Shown here in pieces: positions 35,388 through 48,830 of a DNA stretch of 64,000 nucleotides (the stretch's first letter is position 1; every line of letters begins with the position of its first letter). The notes beneath the pieces are model-generated. The model did no database searches, was not told the origin of the DNA, and saw only the letters and a program-made list of their open reading frames with translations. Origin of the DNA: Albifimbria verrucaria (taxonomy: Eukaryota > Ascomycota > Sordariomycetes > Hypocreales > Stachybotryaceae); NCBI GenBank assembly GCA_020081605.1, contig JAHREC010000009.1, forward strand, positions 4,402,001-4,466,000. Reading direction: 5' to 3'. The translations under genes and the position numbers were made by a program.

Positions 35388-37630
35388 CTATCCGCGACTG
35401 ATCTGGCTGGCGCTTGTCCGACTGCGCTCATCCTCCTCCTCAATGACGTCGCTCAGTCTCGTTGGGTGGTGGTGTCGAGGCAGCGTCTCCCAGCCCGGGG
35501 CTGCATAACCTTGGCCGCTGTAATCCTGGGGGTTGGAATAAGCGCCCGTCCATTGGCCTGGCGGGGCCGTGGTAGACGGCGTTTCGAAGCCGGCGCTCGG
35601 TGGGTTGGCGGTGGCCGGTGTCTCATATTCCTCTGCATCCATATCAGAACCCGAAATAGTGGAGGGTGGCGCAGCGAAAGGAATTCTGTTTCCCGGGTAT
35701 CCAGGACAAAATTTCCTGCAAATCAACAACGTACTCACCTTCACTATAACCACCCTCAGAGCCTGCTGCTCCGTGACCCCCGCTTGCTGTTGGCTGGGTT
35801 CCTGAGGTCTATAATATGACCCCCGGCTGTGGCGGTTGAAGCTTGAGCAGGCGGCGCTTGCGACTGCGACGAGTAGCCTTGTTCGTATTCAGGCTGATAG
35901 CCCGCTTGTTCCCGAGAACTGCTGGCGTGACGGGTAGGCAAGCCTTGGGTCATTGGCACGACCTGGACGCCGCCAACCATTGTCGGCTGACCAGATTGCA
36001 GGGCAAAGGTTCGGTCCCTCTCCTCCTGTTCACGGCGACCAAGCTCTTCCCATGCCCTGCGCGCCTCTTCTTTGGAGATAGCAAGTTCGCGGCGCATCTC
36101 GGCCAGTTGCTGCTGAGCCTTTGACGCGCCACGCTCACGTTCTACAGCGTCTCTAATGGCATCTGTCCTGTCTCTCCTCTCTTTCTCAACAGCCGCCTCA
36201 AGTCGAGCATTTACTTCTTGGGCACGCTCAAGTTCTGATCGAGTCTCGAAGAACCATCGTTGAAACTTGCGCTCTGAACTGGCGCGGAGGCGCTGCAATT
36301 CGACGACGGCGTGAAACAGGTTTGCGCCCGCGGCCGAGAGGTCAGTGACTTGTCGAGCCAGCTGTTGGCTTACGGGATCGCGATTTATATCATTGCTGTT
36401 CTGTTCCAGCTTGCGAATCCAGTAGCTGGTCAACCCCTCCCAGTGTGCTGAGAGAGTCTCCCAGCGCTCAAATGCGTGCGGGAAGGAGTTGCGCGGCTTG
36501 GAGTCTACGGGAACTTGCGCGGGCTGCTCACCTGTGCGCGATCTGGTGGATGTTTGCTGAGGCTGCGACGGTTGTCGAGGCGGTGCGGTATTTGCATAAT
36601 CCTGAGACGGGGTTGCCGGTCTACAACTGGCTGTGATGGTATTTGGGAAGTATTCTGGGCATTCTGGGCCCTGGAGCTGTGCAGAATTTCTTGGGCCTGG
36701 CGGCCAGATTCATGTGTTTGTTTGGTGTTGGTGCCGCCGCTGCCCTGGCTGGCAACAACGCCAGCAGATCGCTGCCGTGCTTCCTCGCGCAAGCGTGCCT
36801 CTTGCTCTGCGCGAAGGCGCATGCGCTCTTGCTCAATTCTTTCGCGTTCCAATTGCTCGGCCTCGGCCTTCTGACGAGCTTCCTTGCAGCGCGCTCCTGC
36901 ATGATGATTCGAGGGCTTCGGATTCCGGAAGGAGAGCCCGTGGGTGCCGGGGCAGCCGTAGGCCGTCGTGGCGATGGGAGTCCATTACCATTGGAGGTGA
37001 CAGGAACGCCGCCTGTCATGAGGTCAGCCATCTCGGCTGACTCCTCAGCCTCGTCCGGTGTAAAGGGATGAGGATAGCGAAGGGCCTCTTCAAGGGCGTA
37101 GAGAATAGCGCTGTGGGTGCGCTTGGAGATTCGGAGAGCTCGGTGTGGCTCGGGATGAGCAGCGAAGACCGGGGTCGTTCTCGGAAGCTGTGGTTCTCAG
37201 ACGACTCTTCGCCGAGGTCCTCGGTCAAGTCCTGGGATAGAACACGACGGTGGGCCGGTCCTTGCCGAGGCTTGATGGGCAGAGCAGGTTCGAGTCCCGC
37301 GGATGGTGCACTGTCGGCCGGGGTTTGGTCAAAAGACAAGGCCCTGGGTGTGAAACCAAGAGATGCGGCTGCGATGTGGACACGGCGAGGCTCGGGACTT
37401 GGGGTAGCCTCGAAGCGGGGAGTGCGGCGAAGAACTCGATGACGGGAGCCGGGCGTCGAGAGTCTCTCAGCAGAGTCTAGAGGCAGGTGCTGGTGGACAG
37501 GCGTTGACTGCTGGCGTTGCTGAGGGTATGACGTGGGCTCGTATGTCTCGTGACGGTCGTAAGATGTGGTGGTTGAACGTGGACGGGACAACTTGGCGGC
37601 GGCACCAAAATCAGGAGATGGAGAATTCAA
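35388..37630 (-). CDS. coiled-coil, low-complexity hypothetical protein
   Basis: Roughly 720 residues reading across several one-base breaks (near 37090, 36870, 36640 and 35750). The N-terminal third is Ser/Pro/Arg-rich (ATPSPEPRRVHIAAASLGF). Next, ALEEALRYPHPFTPDEAEES is followed by a charged helix (ERERIEQERMRLRAEQEARL), a Gln/Ser-rich linker, and a conserved-looking block FERWETLSAHWEGLTSYWIRKLEQN that leads into a long coiled coil (ERAQEVNARLEAAVEKERRDR). The tail is Pro/Gly/Tyr-rich and ends VIEEEDERSRTSASQISRG. A 53 bp intron near 35685-35737 (GTGAGT..AAACAG) is likely. The start is unresolved: the frame enters from upstream at about 37630 without an ATG, so a first exon or a frame error lies further 5'. 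I do not recognise the function; structural or scaffold roles fit the composition only loosely. Confidence 0.7.
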
Positions 37631-40600
37631 GTTGAAGACTCACCACCGAAGAGTGGTGGTGAGAGGTTGTGCAAAGGTGATGTCGATGGTGTGTGGAAGC
37701 TATGAAGCTGCAGTGACAGCTCCGTAAGCTTGGGAGACGGATTGCGCTCCGAGCATACAATGGAAGCGGGAGAGGAAGGGAGGAATGCAACTAGTTGGAG
37801 GAACTGAAGGGTAGGAAGTGCGGAAAAAGAAGAAGAAGACCAGGCTAAGCCTAGGGATGGACAAAGTGCTCAGTTTCGAGATCGGTCGGGTGGGTGGAAG
37901 CTGAGCTTGGGTAGGACAGGGCCCCTGGTGATGTCAAAATATGGTGGCAGGGAAAAAGGTTGGAAAATGGAGAGGCTGGTGCCCTCGCAGCCAAACACGC
38001 ACACAAGCGCGCGCAAGCCACAACCAGTCAATCGTCGGCGCCTGCGGTCCCAAAAGATGGCCGTGGGAAGGAGCTGACGGGATTTTGTCGACTGATTTTC
38101 ATTTGTCCACTCTGCGGGAGAGCGGTTTGCGTGCTGTTCGGTTCCCTGCGGCGTGGTGTGTGTGCGTGTGTGAGTGTGTGCTGACACCCAAGGGGACCTG
38201 GGCCTCTGTTCTGCTACCACGGTCTTGTCGCATGCAACACGCGACCGTCGGGCCTCGGAGGCCCAGCCAGAGCCAATTGAAGCGGTGCGGGACTGGAATC
38301 AAACAAAAGAGTCAAACGAAGCGCCGTCGCAAGCATTCTCGCGGGCCAATTGGCGGTTGCGACCGTGTCTACGGAGGCGAGCGCATGTGGGCGCAACGAG
38401 GACGAGCAGCGCGACAGAGAGGGAGAAGTGAGGGCAGAGGAAGAGGGATCGGAGGGAGGATAATTATGGGACAAGCCGGTAGCTGGAGTGGACAGGATGG
38501 GATGGGATGGATGGGATGTGCTGGCGTGCACTATGCAAGTGTGCATGCATCCAAAGAGACGAGGCGTCGACGATTTGTGCTTGCATCTATCCGTACCTTC
38601 CTTCTTTCCTGACCGTGCCTGTCCTTGCCATGCTGGTTTACTGTACCAACTAGACTGCCTAGGTAAGTAGTACTTGACCTCATTGAGCAGTGTGTCGTCA
38701 GGGCGAGGCTGCTAGTGCCAGCTCATGGCGGTACTTGGCACCTGAGTATATTCCGGGCATCCACGACCCAACAGGTACTACTCAACAGGTACCTTCATGA
38801 TGACATCCCATCATCGACGCATACATATATCCGACCAAGTATGTAATACTGTAGCACCACACTCACTCACTTATCACCTTCTTCTCTAGCGCTCTTCATT
38901 AATACCCGTCACTGTCCTGCAATTGCTTGGTTGACTAGAGATCTCGAGCCAATTTGAATGCGTTGCATCGGACCTTTTTCTACTCGAGGAGAAGCACTCC
39001 GTGGAAGCCAGCAGGCGCCCAACTGGGCTGATCGTTGGGACGTCCAACAGGGGCATGCCCGGATCTACAGGGGCAGAGCAGGGTCTGATCCCAATACCTA
39101 ACGTTATGTCACGTCGTTGAAAGGCCCAAAGGCGTGGCTGAGTCAGGTTTGGCAAGCCCCGAGCCGGAAAGCTGGAGCGCGAGACTGTGCGTCCAGACAT
39201 CGCGATCAGGCCCAGGCCCGATGTGTCTTTGTCTTTGTACATGTTGTAAGCTGCGGACCATCGGCCTTGATTAAACTTGCGAAAACAACCGCCAGTGTCT
39301 GAGGTAAGGTGATGTCAAGCTAAAATGACCCAATTTCAATCTTGTGAGCCAACCAACTACGGCTCGTTCAAGTCAGCTAGATGCTAGACCAGAGTTACGG
39401 AAACTGGGGTGTCCTGACTTGGTACGGAGAGTTCATCCTATCTAACTAAATCTGCACCCCGTGCTCAAGATTGGGATCGCGTGTGACTGGCCTGGAGCGA
39501 GGCATCAATAACAACATAGTCCACAATTTATCCAGTAGCTTAGCTGTAAGATAAAAGAGATAAAAAGTTTGGCAGCGAGCAGACTCAAGAATCATCGCCC
39601 CTCGCATGTCCTCCCGGGTATCACCACCCATCAACCCCTTTTCTCCATGCCATGACGTGAAGCCTGATAAAAAAACAATAATTAAAAAAGACCTCGGCTG
39701 ACTTAAACTGCACGTTGATCTCGGCTACCATGTCTACGATGCTCGCTACCAGATGGTAAACCTAGTCAATTTCATTCCATCCAGTGCCATGGCTGACCCA
39801 ACAGACTGGCCACACCTTGCATTGGGCAAGGATCTGTCAACTGTCTAACCCCAAGAAGCCCAGTCACCAAGCCTCTAGCTTGAATGGGGTTACGGTGACC
39901 CGTCTGACGGGACGAGGATGGCCTCCGTGGTGTCCGGACTTATACAACACTCAAGGCCCGAATAGCCCGTATTGTGACTCCATGGTCATGGCGGCGCAAC
40001 CTCCAAAGACATGTGGCTCGGTCGAAGCAGCCATGTGTGATACGGAGCCCCGAACGCCAGCTACCAGGCTTACGGTCCAAAACCAAGCCATCTCGCAAGG
40101 GAACGTGGATACGCCCACGGGTGAAGCGATGTGCTTTCGAATAATGGTACAGGCCCGTGGCATAACTTGGATGAGAACATCAAAGCCTACGCTGGACCGG
40201 CCGGAGATTGGAAATCGGACTTGCACGCCTGGCTGAACTGGGTTGATGCTACCACGAGTAAAAGAGACGTGCAAGAGGCTCAACACACTCCTACTAAATG
40301 AGCAGAAACAATCACCACGCATAGAATTACACACTCCGTGTTCCATGTCCAGCACGCGTGGCAAGCCCATCTGCAAGTAATTGTGCTCCAGAACACGAGC
40401 CTTTTCACCGTTCATAACTCTTCGCATTGGATAGGTTTACCATAGGAGGGACAGCAGCACGTGTAGTGTGGTTCAAAACAAGACTCGTCGACATTACAGG
40501 GTAGGTAGACCGTGGGCGCGAGGATGAGACGCCCACCATCATCACTACCAGTCATGGATTGACGTTATGAATGAAACGGCGCTTCGGATAAACGTTAAAG

Positions 40601-42793
40601 AAGCTTCATGCAGGCAACGGCTCCGTGCCTGTACGATGGCGTTTGAGCTTGAATCTTCTCCTGCATCTGCATCTTCTGGCAGCTTTGTCAGACGTCTCTC
40701 GGATAATTGAGCCGTGCATGCATGGCCCTGCAAGCAACCGGAATGTCTTGGTAGCCCGCGCCGCCTCATGAATCTTCTGTCACATCCCGGGTGCTCAGCC
40801 AAGCTGTCAAACCTCCGCCGTCGAGGCAAAACTTGGTCATTGGTGTCTTGTCCCTGATTTTGCACCAGGCTCACCTAAACAGCTCCTGACGGCACGGGAC
40901 GGCTGGGCTGGGGGCAAGGAGTTGGTCTACATGGCCGGGCCATTGCGTAAACTTGATCACTTTCCCACGTCACAGAGGGCTCCTTGACAGCCACTCACTT
41001 GCCAATACTGACTTGCTTCAGAGATGCCCCGTGGGTGCAATCAACATCGTGGCCTCAAGTCTCTCGGAAAGAAAATTTTTCGCCTCCTCCACTCGAGACC
41101 CGGCAGGACTCTGTCATGTAAAACTTGCAGCGATCGTCTATGCAGAAGACGGGGAAACACCGCGGATGTATGTATGTTTGTGCAAAGTGGCGAGGTTCCT
41201 TGGCGCGCGTATGTCGGTAGGAGACATATGAACCGCCTGTAAGGACGGGATGCAAAGCCATATCTCACATCTCGGAAAAGTGACCAATGTCTGCTTTGAC
41301 CCAAGAGCTGCGCGTCTGCTTTCCGCCGGGACCAGCAACCTACCATGGTATAGGAGCTCCCAGGAACTTACAGCACGCTTTGTATTGAACCCTGCAGAAT
41401 GATCCCGATCGCGTCCATTTCTTGCACGAGAAAATAAACAGCACTAGGCTTGACCTGCCGTTGCTGTGGGATACTGGATATGCATCTCTCATATTTCGCT
41501 GTTCGTCGCTATGCATCGAAGACACTGGTCTCACCTCATCGACGGTGGCCCGTCTCCCTTCATGGGCAGATTCGCAGCAAGGGCAATATGGAAAACGCTG
41601 CAAAACCCACCCATCGAGATCTAGTATTGGATCAGAAACTCCACCCTCTTCTCGATGTCGCAGCGGCAATGGCGTCCTTGCATAGCCAGTGCATCTCCTC
41701 CAGCCACACGCCAAACTAGTCCACGTCTCGGACGCACTGCGGGTCACAGTATTGGCCAAGGGTCAACCTTTTTCTTTTCTTTCTTTCTTTGCGTGGGAAA
41801 AGGCTGAGTGTCTCTATAGCCCCACGAGAGGTTCGTGGCCGGAAAACTGTCCCTCCCGGCAACGTTGATGGACAGGACAAGGGTGGCCTGAACGCTGTGC
41901 ATGTCTGACTTGCGGCAGCGTGGCCCGATCGACTGGGGAGAAAGGGGCCTCTGCTTCACAGGCAATATTGAAGCTATCGCAGGAGGCATCCTTGGAAGGG
42001 ATGGACGTCTGAGGTTGCTGCTCCGTCATAGGAGCTTGCAGCACCTCCTTCTGATGCACATGAAGCATCACCGCCGTTCTCTTGCTGCCCAGAAATCTCT
42101 GCGGTTTACCTCAGGTACGGACGCAGGGCTCTGCCTGCCCTGCAGAAGCTTGTGTTCGTACCTGCAGGTCCCTAGGTCCCTATGTTTTTCTTTTTCTGCC
42201 TCCACCCCAAGGCCCCTTGTCCGAACCCTTTTTGCTTATTCTTGGTTTCCACTGCCAACGGCACCGAGCCAAGGATACCACGCTCCGTGGCCGTGTCTGT
42301 GTGTTGCATGTGTCGTCTAACACACGTTTGCAAAGACGGGGTGGCACTCATGCCGGGATGGTGCCCCAGTTGAACCATGATACCATTTACTGAGTGGCAT
42401 TGACGGCACCTCCCCATCAGACCTCCTGACGACTTCGTCATGATGAAGTTGCGGAGTCGCGTCACCGAGTTCGGATGCCAGAATCGACCCACGCCCAGAG
42501 GCGCAGCATGCCAACATCCACAGTCCGTGAGTTGTACTTGCCAGCGGCTTTCCTATGAGGAATGTCTCCAAGTCAAGGGACGGCTGGGGTCAACAACGCA
42601 AGGTAGCAAGTACACTGAACCGGCGCTAGTGTTATGTGTGTTTGCCCTACGCCAATGTCTCATGAGCCCGACTTGACGTCTCTGTTGCTCGGTTATCAGT
42701 ATATCATACCGGCCCTCCCTCTCCTCATCCCTTTCGTCTTTACCCTCTACTGTCGTATTTGCAACTCGTGCTGTTCGGTCAAGGCGTGATATC
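37631..42793. other. 5.2 kb gene desert
   Basis: Between the divergent coiled-coil and Pro-rich genes. Many short frames, none with an ATG, splice sites and protein-like composition together. A TG-rich tract lies at about 38153-38181. No tRNA, rRNA or transposase motif recognised. Long promoters or an undetected non-coding transcript are possible. Confidence 0.45.
38153..38181. repeat. (TG)n-rich tract
   Basis: Imperfect GTGTGTG tract with C and A interruptions in the intergenic region. Confidence 0.7.
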
Positions 42794-43914
42794 ATGGAGT
42801 CAACTAGCAAGCTGGCGGACCTCACGCTGGTGTCCAAGTATTATCCCGTTGCGAACTACTCGTATCCTCGCAGTCGTGAATACGGACAGGGCAGGGGCTC
42901 AGTAGACAATTCTTCTCTCGTGTCTGCTGATATTCCTCCCGGCTTGGTAGAAGACCGTACGGACTCGGAAACATCCGCGGATGACGACTATCAGTATCAC
43001 GCACATGCCACTGAGCTCTGGGACACATTCTGGCAGTCGGAAGTAGAGAAGAAGCAGCAACCTCCTGCTCCTAGCCCAAAGAAACAGTATCCGGCTTTGA
43101 TTCCATCACCTCAACAACGGAAGCAGCAGGCCTCTCAACAGGCCTCTCAGCAGAGCCCTCGAAACCAAGCGTGGCCACTACCAGAGTTACCTCCGCATCA
43201 GAGAGGAAGAAGCTGACAGCAACCTATTCGCCGTTTCCTAAGCCAATGCTTCTGCCTGCTAGGAGTAGCCGGCCAGTTCCATCGTGGACAAGCTCAAGGC
43301 CTGGAGGAATGCCTCAACGACCACCACGTCCGGACAATGATCTCCTGATGCCATGTGTTAGAGAGTCTGTTCTTGCTCCTGGAGCTAGAGCCGCGCTGCT
43401 TCGGGAGTCTCATAACCAGAGGACAAACGAGCACCGCCCAATGACTCCTCAAGTCCATCGCCCTCCTCCGCCTCCAGAAGCTAGACGTCCTACAACATCC
43501 TTTGAGAGCAGGCGGACCATGGGCTTAGAGTCCAACACCAGCTCCATATGTTGCACTTCACGATCCGGAACGTCTTCACCTGCACAGGATATGAGAGAAA
43601 CTCGTAGCATGGCGCCGCCTCCAGCCAATATCGAGATTCTTCAAGAGTCCGAGCCACAGTCAGTCTTTGAGTGCGACGACTCTGACACAGAATCCCCAAC
43701 AAGGTCTTTCTTTCTTTTCCACAAGCGTGCGCATAGCGACCGCCCATCAAAGACAACTGAGCCAACTATGGCTCGTCGCCACCGGAATCGTGCGAACACC
43801 ACACCACCGCGAGCACGACCACAAGCAGATTGTGGCTTGAACAAGGCTGAGATGCCGCCTCGAAAGCGCCAGGTCGATGTCTGGGGGCGCATGCTTGGAC
43901 GGCGAGGTAGATGA
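42794..43914 (+). CDS. Pro/Ser-rich hypothetical protein
   Basis: About 373 residues if the two open stretches are joined. The first runs from the ATG at 42794 (MESTSKLADLTLVSKYYPVA) through an acidic DSETSADDDYQYHAHATELWDTFW segment and a Gln-rich part; the second, one frame over from about 43190, continues ASERKKLTATYSPFPKP, a Pro-rich section (PPPPPEARRP), an acidic FECDDSDTESPTRSFFLFHKR and the basic end VDVWGRMLGRRGR. The join needs one extra base in the CCTCC run near 43190. No domain recognised; the composition suggests a largely disordered protein. The acidic and FFLFHKR motifs could be short conserved elements. Confidence 0.65.
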
Positions 43915-44715
43915 CCGCATGCTTCACCTGCAACTTATCACGGCTCATCCTTAATGCGCGCCCCTTCCTACACACATGCTCACTTACACGCAATTGTACA
44001 TTTTCGCCTTACCATGTAACAGCACCGAATTACGCAGAGATCTCTCTTTCACGCTTTCCTTTGTCTACTTTTACCTCCGAACAAGAAAAACCTCAAAATC
44101 AAAATAAAAAAGCGAAGCAAGCGGTGGACAATCCCGGCAGTGGATGGATGACCAGGCTCACGGGACATGACGAAGGGTAGGATCTAGTGTCACGGCGAAA
44201 TGTGATGGATAATGAGGACGGAGGGAATCCCTCGACCAACGAATACACCCACGAATATGTGCGAGACACGATGGCGATGGGATCTGTTCACGAACACGAT
44301 AACGTAGCCATGTACAACAACGACGTTCAGAAAAATTCTTTCTTTTCTTCCTCGTTTTCTTGTTGAGATAGAATAGTAAACAACAATAAATAAAAGAGAA
44401 TAATAAATAAAAGTAGTGTGGAGCTAAAGGCTGAGATTTAGTTATCAGGTTTAGCGATAGCGTTTATCAAGAGACAATAATTATGAAGTGTCTTGGATTG
44501 CATGAAATTAAACATTCTTTCACTCATCTATATCGTATCAACGCTATCTGTCATTCCAGTCGTTCCCACATGTTCATGATTTCTGATCCCTGATGTGATC
44601 GAAAAGAAGGCTTGCCCATCCCATATCTAATGTATCCCATTTCCTAAACGCCTTTCCCATGCCAAAAACACATAAACACAAAAACCGTTGTGATCTGATC
44701 ATATATAAACAATAT
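43915..44715. other. convergent 3' intergenic region
   Basis: 800 bp, A/T-rich towards the right (44330-44420), between two convergent genes. No gene recognised. Confidence 0.5.
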
Positions 44716-47421
44716 TTACACCATAGCCCTCATATATCGCGTGGATCGCTTCTTTTCAGTGAAGCGGCTCATTCGTCGCACGCTGAGTCTCTGCTCGTCC
44801 CGTCCGGGTAGAACGCCTAGGTACCATACGCTCTCATCGCGTGGATCCTCGCGGTCGACGCCTAAGCGCCCCTCAAGGTCCTGGCGCGACCTGACGGCCT
44901 GGAATGCGGGATCCTGATTAAGGTCCTCGGCGGCGCAAAGGTCAATGACCCCGGCAATGGAGGTAACGGCGTGGGGTAGGCGGAACTGAGCGCGGCGCGG
45001 TAGAGCAAGCGACCAGGCGCCGATGTAAAGGAACAGGAATGCCAGCAGAACACCAAGAGCTGGTATGCTGGGAAACATGCGCACCTTGCCGGTAGTGGAT
45101 GTCAGGGCCATGAAGATGCCGCCAGCCAGGATCGGTATGAAGATAGACATGACACCCATGAGGGAGATGGCGGCCACGCGCAAGTGCCCATTCCTGACAG
45201 CCTTGATCGTAACCTGAAAGGGCAGGCAGGCAGCATAATCAATTAAAATAGAGCGGTGAGCTGCTGAACCATCAGCCTGGCGCAGCTCGCCCCAAGGTTG
45301 CAGCACACGCAGTGACTGGTCGAGGCTCTGGAAGAGCAAGAAGAGCAGCATGCCTATTAGGGAGGGCACGAAGCTGTAGAGGAAGTTTGCGGGCGAAAAT
45401 GCGGCCGGGTTTGGCTTCGCGGATAAGAGTGGGCGGAAGCCGGCGTCAATGCGGGTCTGGGGCAGGAAGCAGACAATCAAGATGGCGAGTAGCAAGACAC
45501 CCGCCACCCCAACAACTGTGGCTATGGTGACAGTGCGGAGACACCACGGAAGGTACTTATGGCCACGTCCCATTTGGGCCTCGACGTTGATGTCCCGAGA
45601 ATCAAAAGATGGATCATAGCTAGCCCTCTTGGCCACGGTGTGGTGTGTTTCATGGGTCGCTTGGTTGTAGGGAGTGGCCGAGGTGCCGATGGCGTACCAG
45701 ATGCCGCCGGCAGGAGTGTTGTCAGCCTGCCAGTAGCCCAAGCGATCAAACCACCGATCGCGAATCTCCATGCTCGAGTCTCGGTTGCCTTGAGCGAAGT
45801 GGCCATGGCGGTAGGTGCTCATGGTGTTGCTGCGGCTGAGAAGGGGCAGAAGATCCGCAATGGATCGGATATCCCACAGCAGGCCGGTCCACTGACCGAA
45901 CCAATAGGACATCAAAACAGCAGTAGACAACAGCAGGATGATGTAGATGACAACGAGAGCCCATGCGACGCCTTGTACAGCGCCCCATATCCAGCGTCCG
46001 TTGACATAGAGGCAAGAGAACGCCGCACTCTGCAGGGGAATCGTGAACAATGCCAGCCATGCAGCGATACTGAAAGTCTTAAATTGCCATGGTCCCGTCA
46101 ATTGTGGCACCAGAGGCGACTTTGCGTAGAGACTTTGGAACAAGGCAAGTCGACGCTCCTGGCCCGTCTCCTTGGCCAACGTAGTGAAAGGCAGGATGCG
46201 AAGCGAGGCGTTGACGATGCACTGGGCGTAGATGAGGATGACGGCGGCGAGCATTTGCGGTAGGATACGGAATAGGAAGTACTGGCCCGAATAGATGGTA
46301 CCAGGGTAAGGCGTGAGACCGTCGTTCTTGTCCGTGTAGACGGCTGAGACAATTAGGCCGGCAATCATGAGAATGCACATGGCCATAAGGATCAGCATGG
46401 AGAAAGGTCGTAGTATGCGGGGCTTGTAAGTGAGAGGTGGGTGCGTCCTCCCACGAGGATCAATGTTCGTCCTCAGCTCTTTGGTAACAGGACCCCAGCG
46501 ATCAGCACTAGGTCCTTTAGCATTGAGACCAAGACTTGACCTGGGCTCATTGTGGCTAGTTCTTGGAGGCTCATCTCTGTGTTCTACGAGCGGAGCGGCG
46601 GGCGCGGGTGCAGGCTGATTGCGAACGGGCTCATCCTGGAAGTATGCGGTCCCAGGCAGCGCAACTGGCATTGGTACCGGCACCTGGGTCTGCTGAGGCT
46701 CAGGAACTCTGGAAGATAGAGGGTAGTCGACGGAATAGTCGTCAGAGGTGGCGCCGGAAGGGAAGCGAGAGCCGTAGCCCTCGCGATCACGGGTGAGAGC
46801 CTCAATAGCATAGAGAATGTAGGGCGAATCATCAACGCCGGGAGTGACGCGGCCAGCAGCAAGGGCGAGCTCGTCCTTGATGTTGGGGATGCGCGAAGCG
46901 TTGGCCATGGCAAACATGGCTAGTTGGGCCTCGTCGAAGCGAACGGCGGGGTTCGGGGTGGCGGGGCGAGGCTCTCATAAGCCGGCGCCGGGACGGGCGC
47001 GGAGGCGGGTAGCGGCTGGTTGAAGAAGCGGTCCGGCCCGTAGAGCTCGGGTGTCGAGTCGGAGGCGCGCTGAGGAGAGGGAGGGAGGGGGCATGCGGCA
47101 CCAGCGTGGGTTGCGGTGAGATGGATTGCTGGGTTAGTTGGCGCTGATCATGCTGCTGGCGGATTGTGGATTCGGAGTTGTTGTTTGAAGATGGAGGGAG
47201 ACGGAAACAGGTCGGGGTGCGACGCTGTTGGGAGTGAGTTGTTAGTTTCCAGTCGTCTTGGGAAGTGAGGAGAAGCAGAGAGAGAAGGAAAAAGAGAAGA
47301 AGTGTGCAATATGAGGCAGCGTGCAAGATAAGCAAGCTGCCTTGATATGCATGTGTGTAAGTGACGTACCTGTACCAGGACCTGCACCCTCAGGATCTAC
47401 ACGGCCAGCTCGAGAGTCCAT
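44716..47421 (-). CDS. DUF3433-type multi-pass membrane protein
   Basis: Large fungal membrane protein, about 850 residues. A disordered N-terminus (MDSRAGRVDPEGAGPG.. from the ATG at 47421; 5' intron from about 47370 to 47228) is Pro/Gln-rich and leads through FDEAQLAMFAMANASRIPNI to two membrane modules. Module 1 starts RPFSMLILMAMCILMIAGLIVSAV and includes LPQMLAAVILIYAQCIV; module 2 includes LRTVTIATVVGVAGVLLLAIL and FLYSFVPSLIGMLLFLLFQSLDQSLRVLQPW, then LIDYAACLPFQVTIKAVRNGH. The paired arrangement (x-Y-x-PT/PSx-x-L.., then PW-x-EL and SLLxDY-like segments) matches DUF3433 proteins, whose function is unknown. From 46917 to the stop the frame is clean; the N-terminal 170 codons have one-base breaks near 46965, 47085 and 47170. 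The tail is basic with RRMSRFTEKKRSTRY. Confidence 0.82.
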
Positions 47422-48830
47422 CCTTGGAAGCGCCCAATGATAAAGTGCACGCCAAGTTTTCTTCCCACTTTGATCACCTTAGGCCAACTGTCAGTAGTCT
47501 ATGCAATGCAGATGAACAACACATAATGCAGGTCTAGAAGGAAAAAACGGCTCCTGACTGGAGCATCGTGGTTTTCTATTGCAGCTATAGGGAGGCTGGA
47601 CACGAGGCCTGTCAGTGAGAAACGGGCAGTGATAGGCGAGAAAGGTAGAAGGTTGGGGACACCAGCCACCGTTTTCCCAAGGTTCCCCCACCACGCTGCA
47701 GCATCTACAGGGGACTTTCGCTGCAAACGACCCCTGTAGGCGCCGTTTGTGGCAAACGTGTGCCCCGCTTCTGGCCTGGTGCGATATTCAGCGGCTGGTT
47801 ACGGAGCATCCAGAGAGTGCGCAACGATGAGATGACAGTCGGTCGTTGCTTATTGGGGACGCAAAGTGTTTCAAGACGACGTTAGCCTTTTTGCTGGCTT
47901 GTTTCTTTTCTTTTAGTTTACCTTTTCTGTCCTTTTACCGTAGCTGTTATGGTTTCCCAATTTGTTTACCCAGTGCGGAAGTCCGTTTCCGTCTTTCACT
48001 TACGGTATCCGAGCCCTCTGTGACGAAGCATACCTTGCTCAACTTGACTTGTATCTTCCGTGTCCAGACTTTCGGTTCATGACATGGAAAATTAATTTTA
48101 ATGGTGTGTTGTATACTCTGTACATTCAATTGCCTTGCGCGTATTCTTTTTACTTATTTTATTCATTATTATTTTTTCTTCGTGTTCGATGTTTGGATGA
48201 CTTACTTCTGTACCTCTGCGTAGACCTAAGTTTTATAGTTAGCGGTATTTTTGCTTGCCACCTCCTTGGTATTGTGTAATGCCTATTTCCTCCCAATATT
48301 GGGCACTTATAGACCAGGATGAGAGGTCTGATGTCAAGACGGTAGTCAATTATGGCTATGATCTGCGCGGACCATCAAGTTGAGCCTTGTGGTACGTGCC
48401 GAGTGACCGGTTCCGACGTGTTGGGTGCACTCAGTACCTCTTAGGAATAGCTTTCGCGGAAAAGGTTGGCGCCCGTGTTGATCAGCAAAATAGACCCGGG
48501 CCGGCGCTGGCAAGTGGGATGTTCTCGGCCGAGTGGGACAAACGACCAAGAGTCTTTGATCAATGTGTCAGCGCTCAGTCATGACTGACAATATTCTGAT
48601 GACTAAGGCATATAGCCACCTCTGATTGGCTGGTTGATTTTGCAATGATGCTTATGCCATCGCTGAGCAATCCTTATGTAACGACCCAATCCGGAAGGAT
48701 TCAAAAGCCCACCATGAGCCTCATCGGCGAGCATTATGCACAACATTGTAATCCTTTGCAGGATATCACCAATTCATCGGCTTCCCACTGAAGTTTCTGG
48801 CCTCTTCGAGTGCAGCAGCTTCAAGTATAT
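47422..48830. promoter_or_regulatory. divergent intergenic region, DUF3433 gene / pirin
   Basis: 1.4 kb between two divergent starts. Pyrimidine-rich from about 47890 to 48220. No gene recognised. Confidence 0.4.

Noticed and set aside
39784..40427. Overlapping frames of about 150 codons on both strands
   Set aside because: Neither has a convincing ATG, splice pattern or recognisable protein; likely chance.
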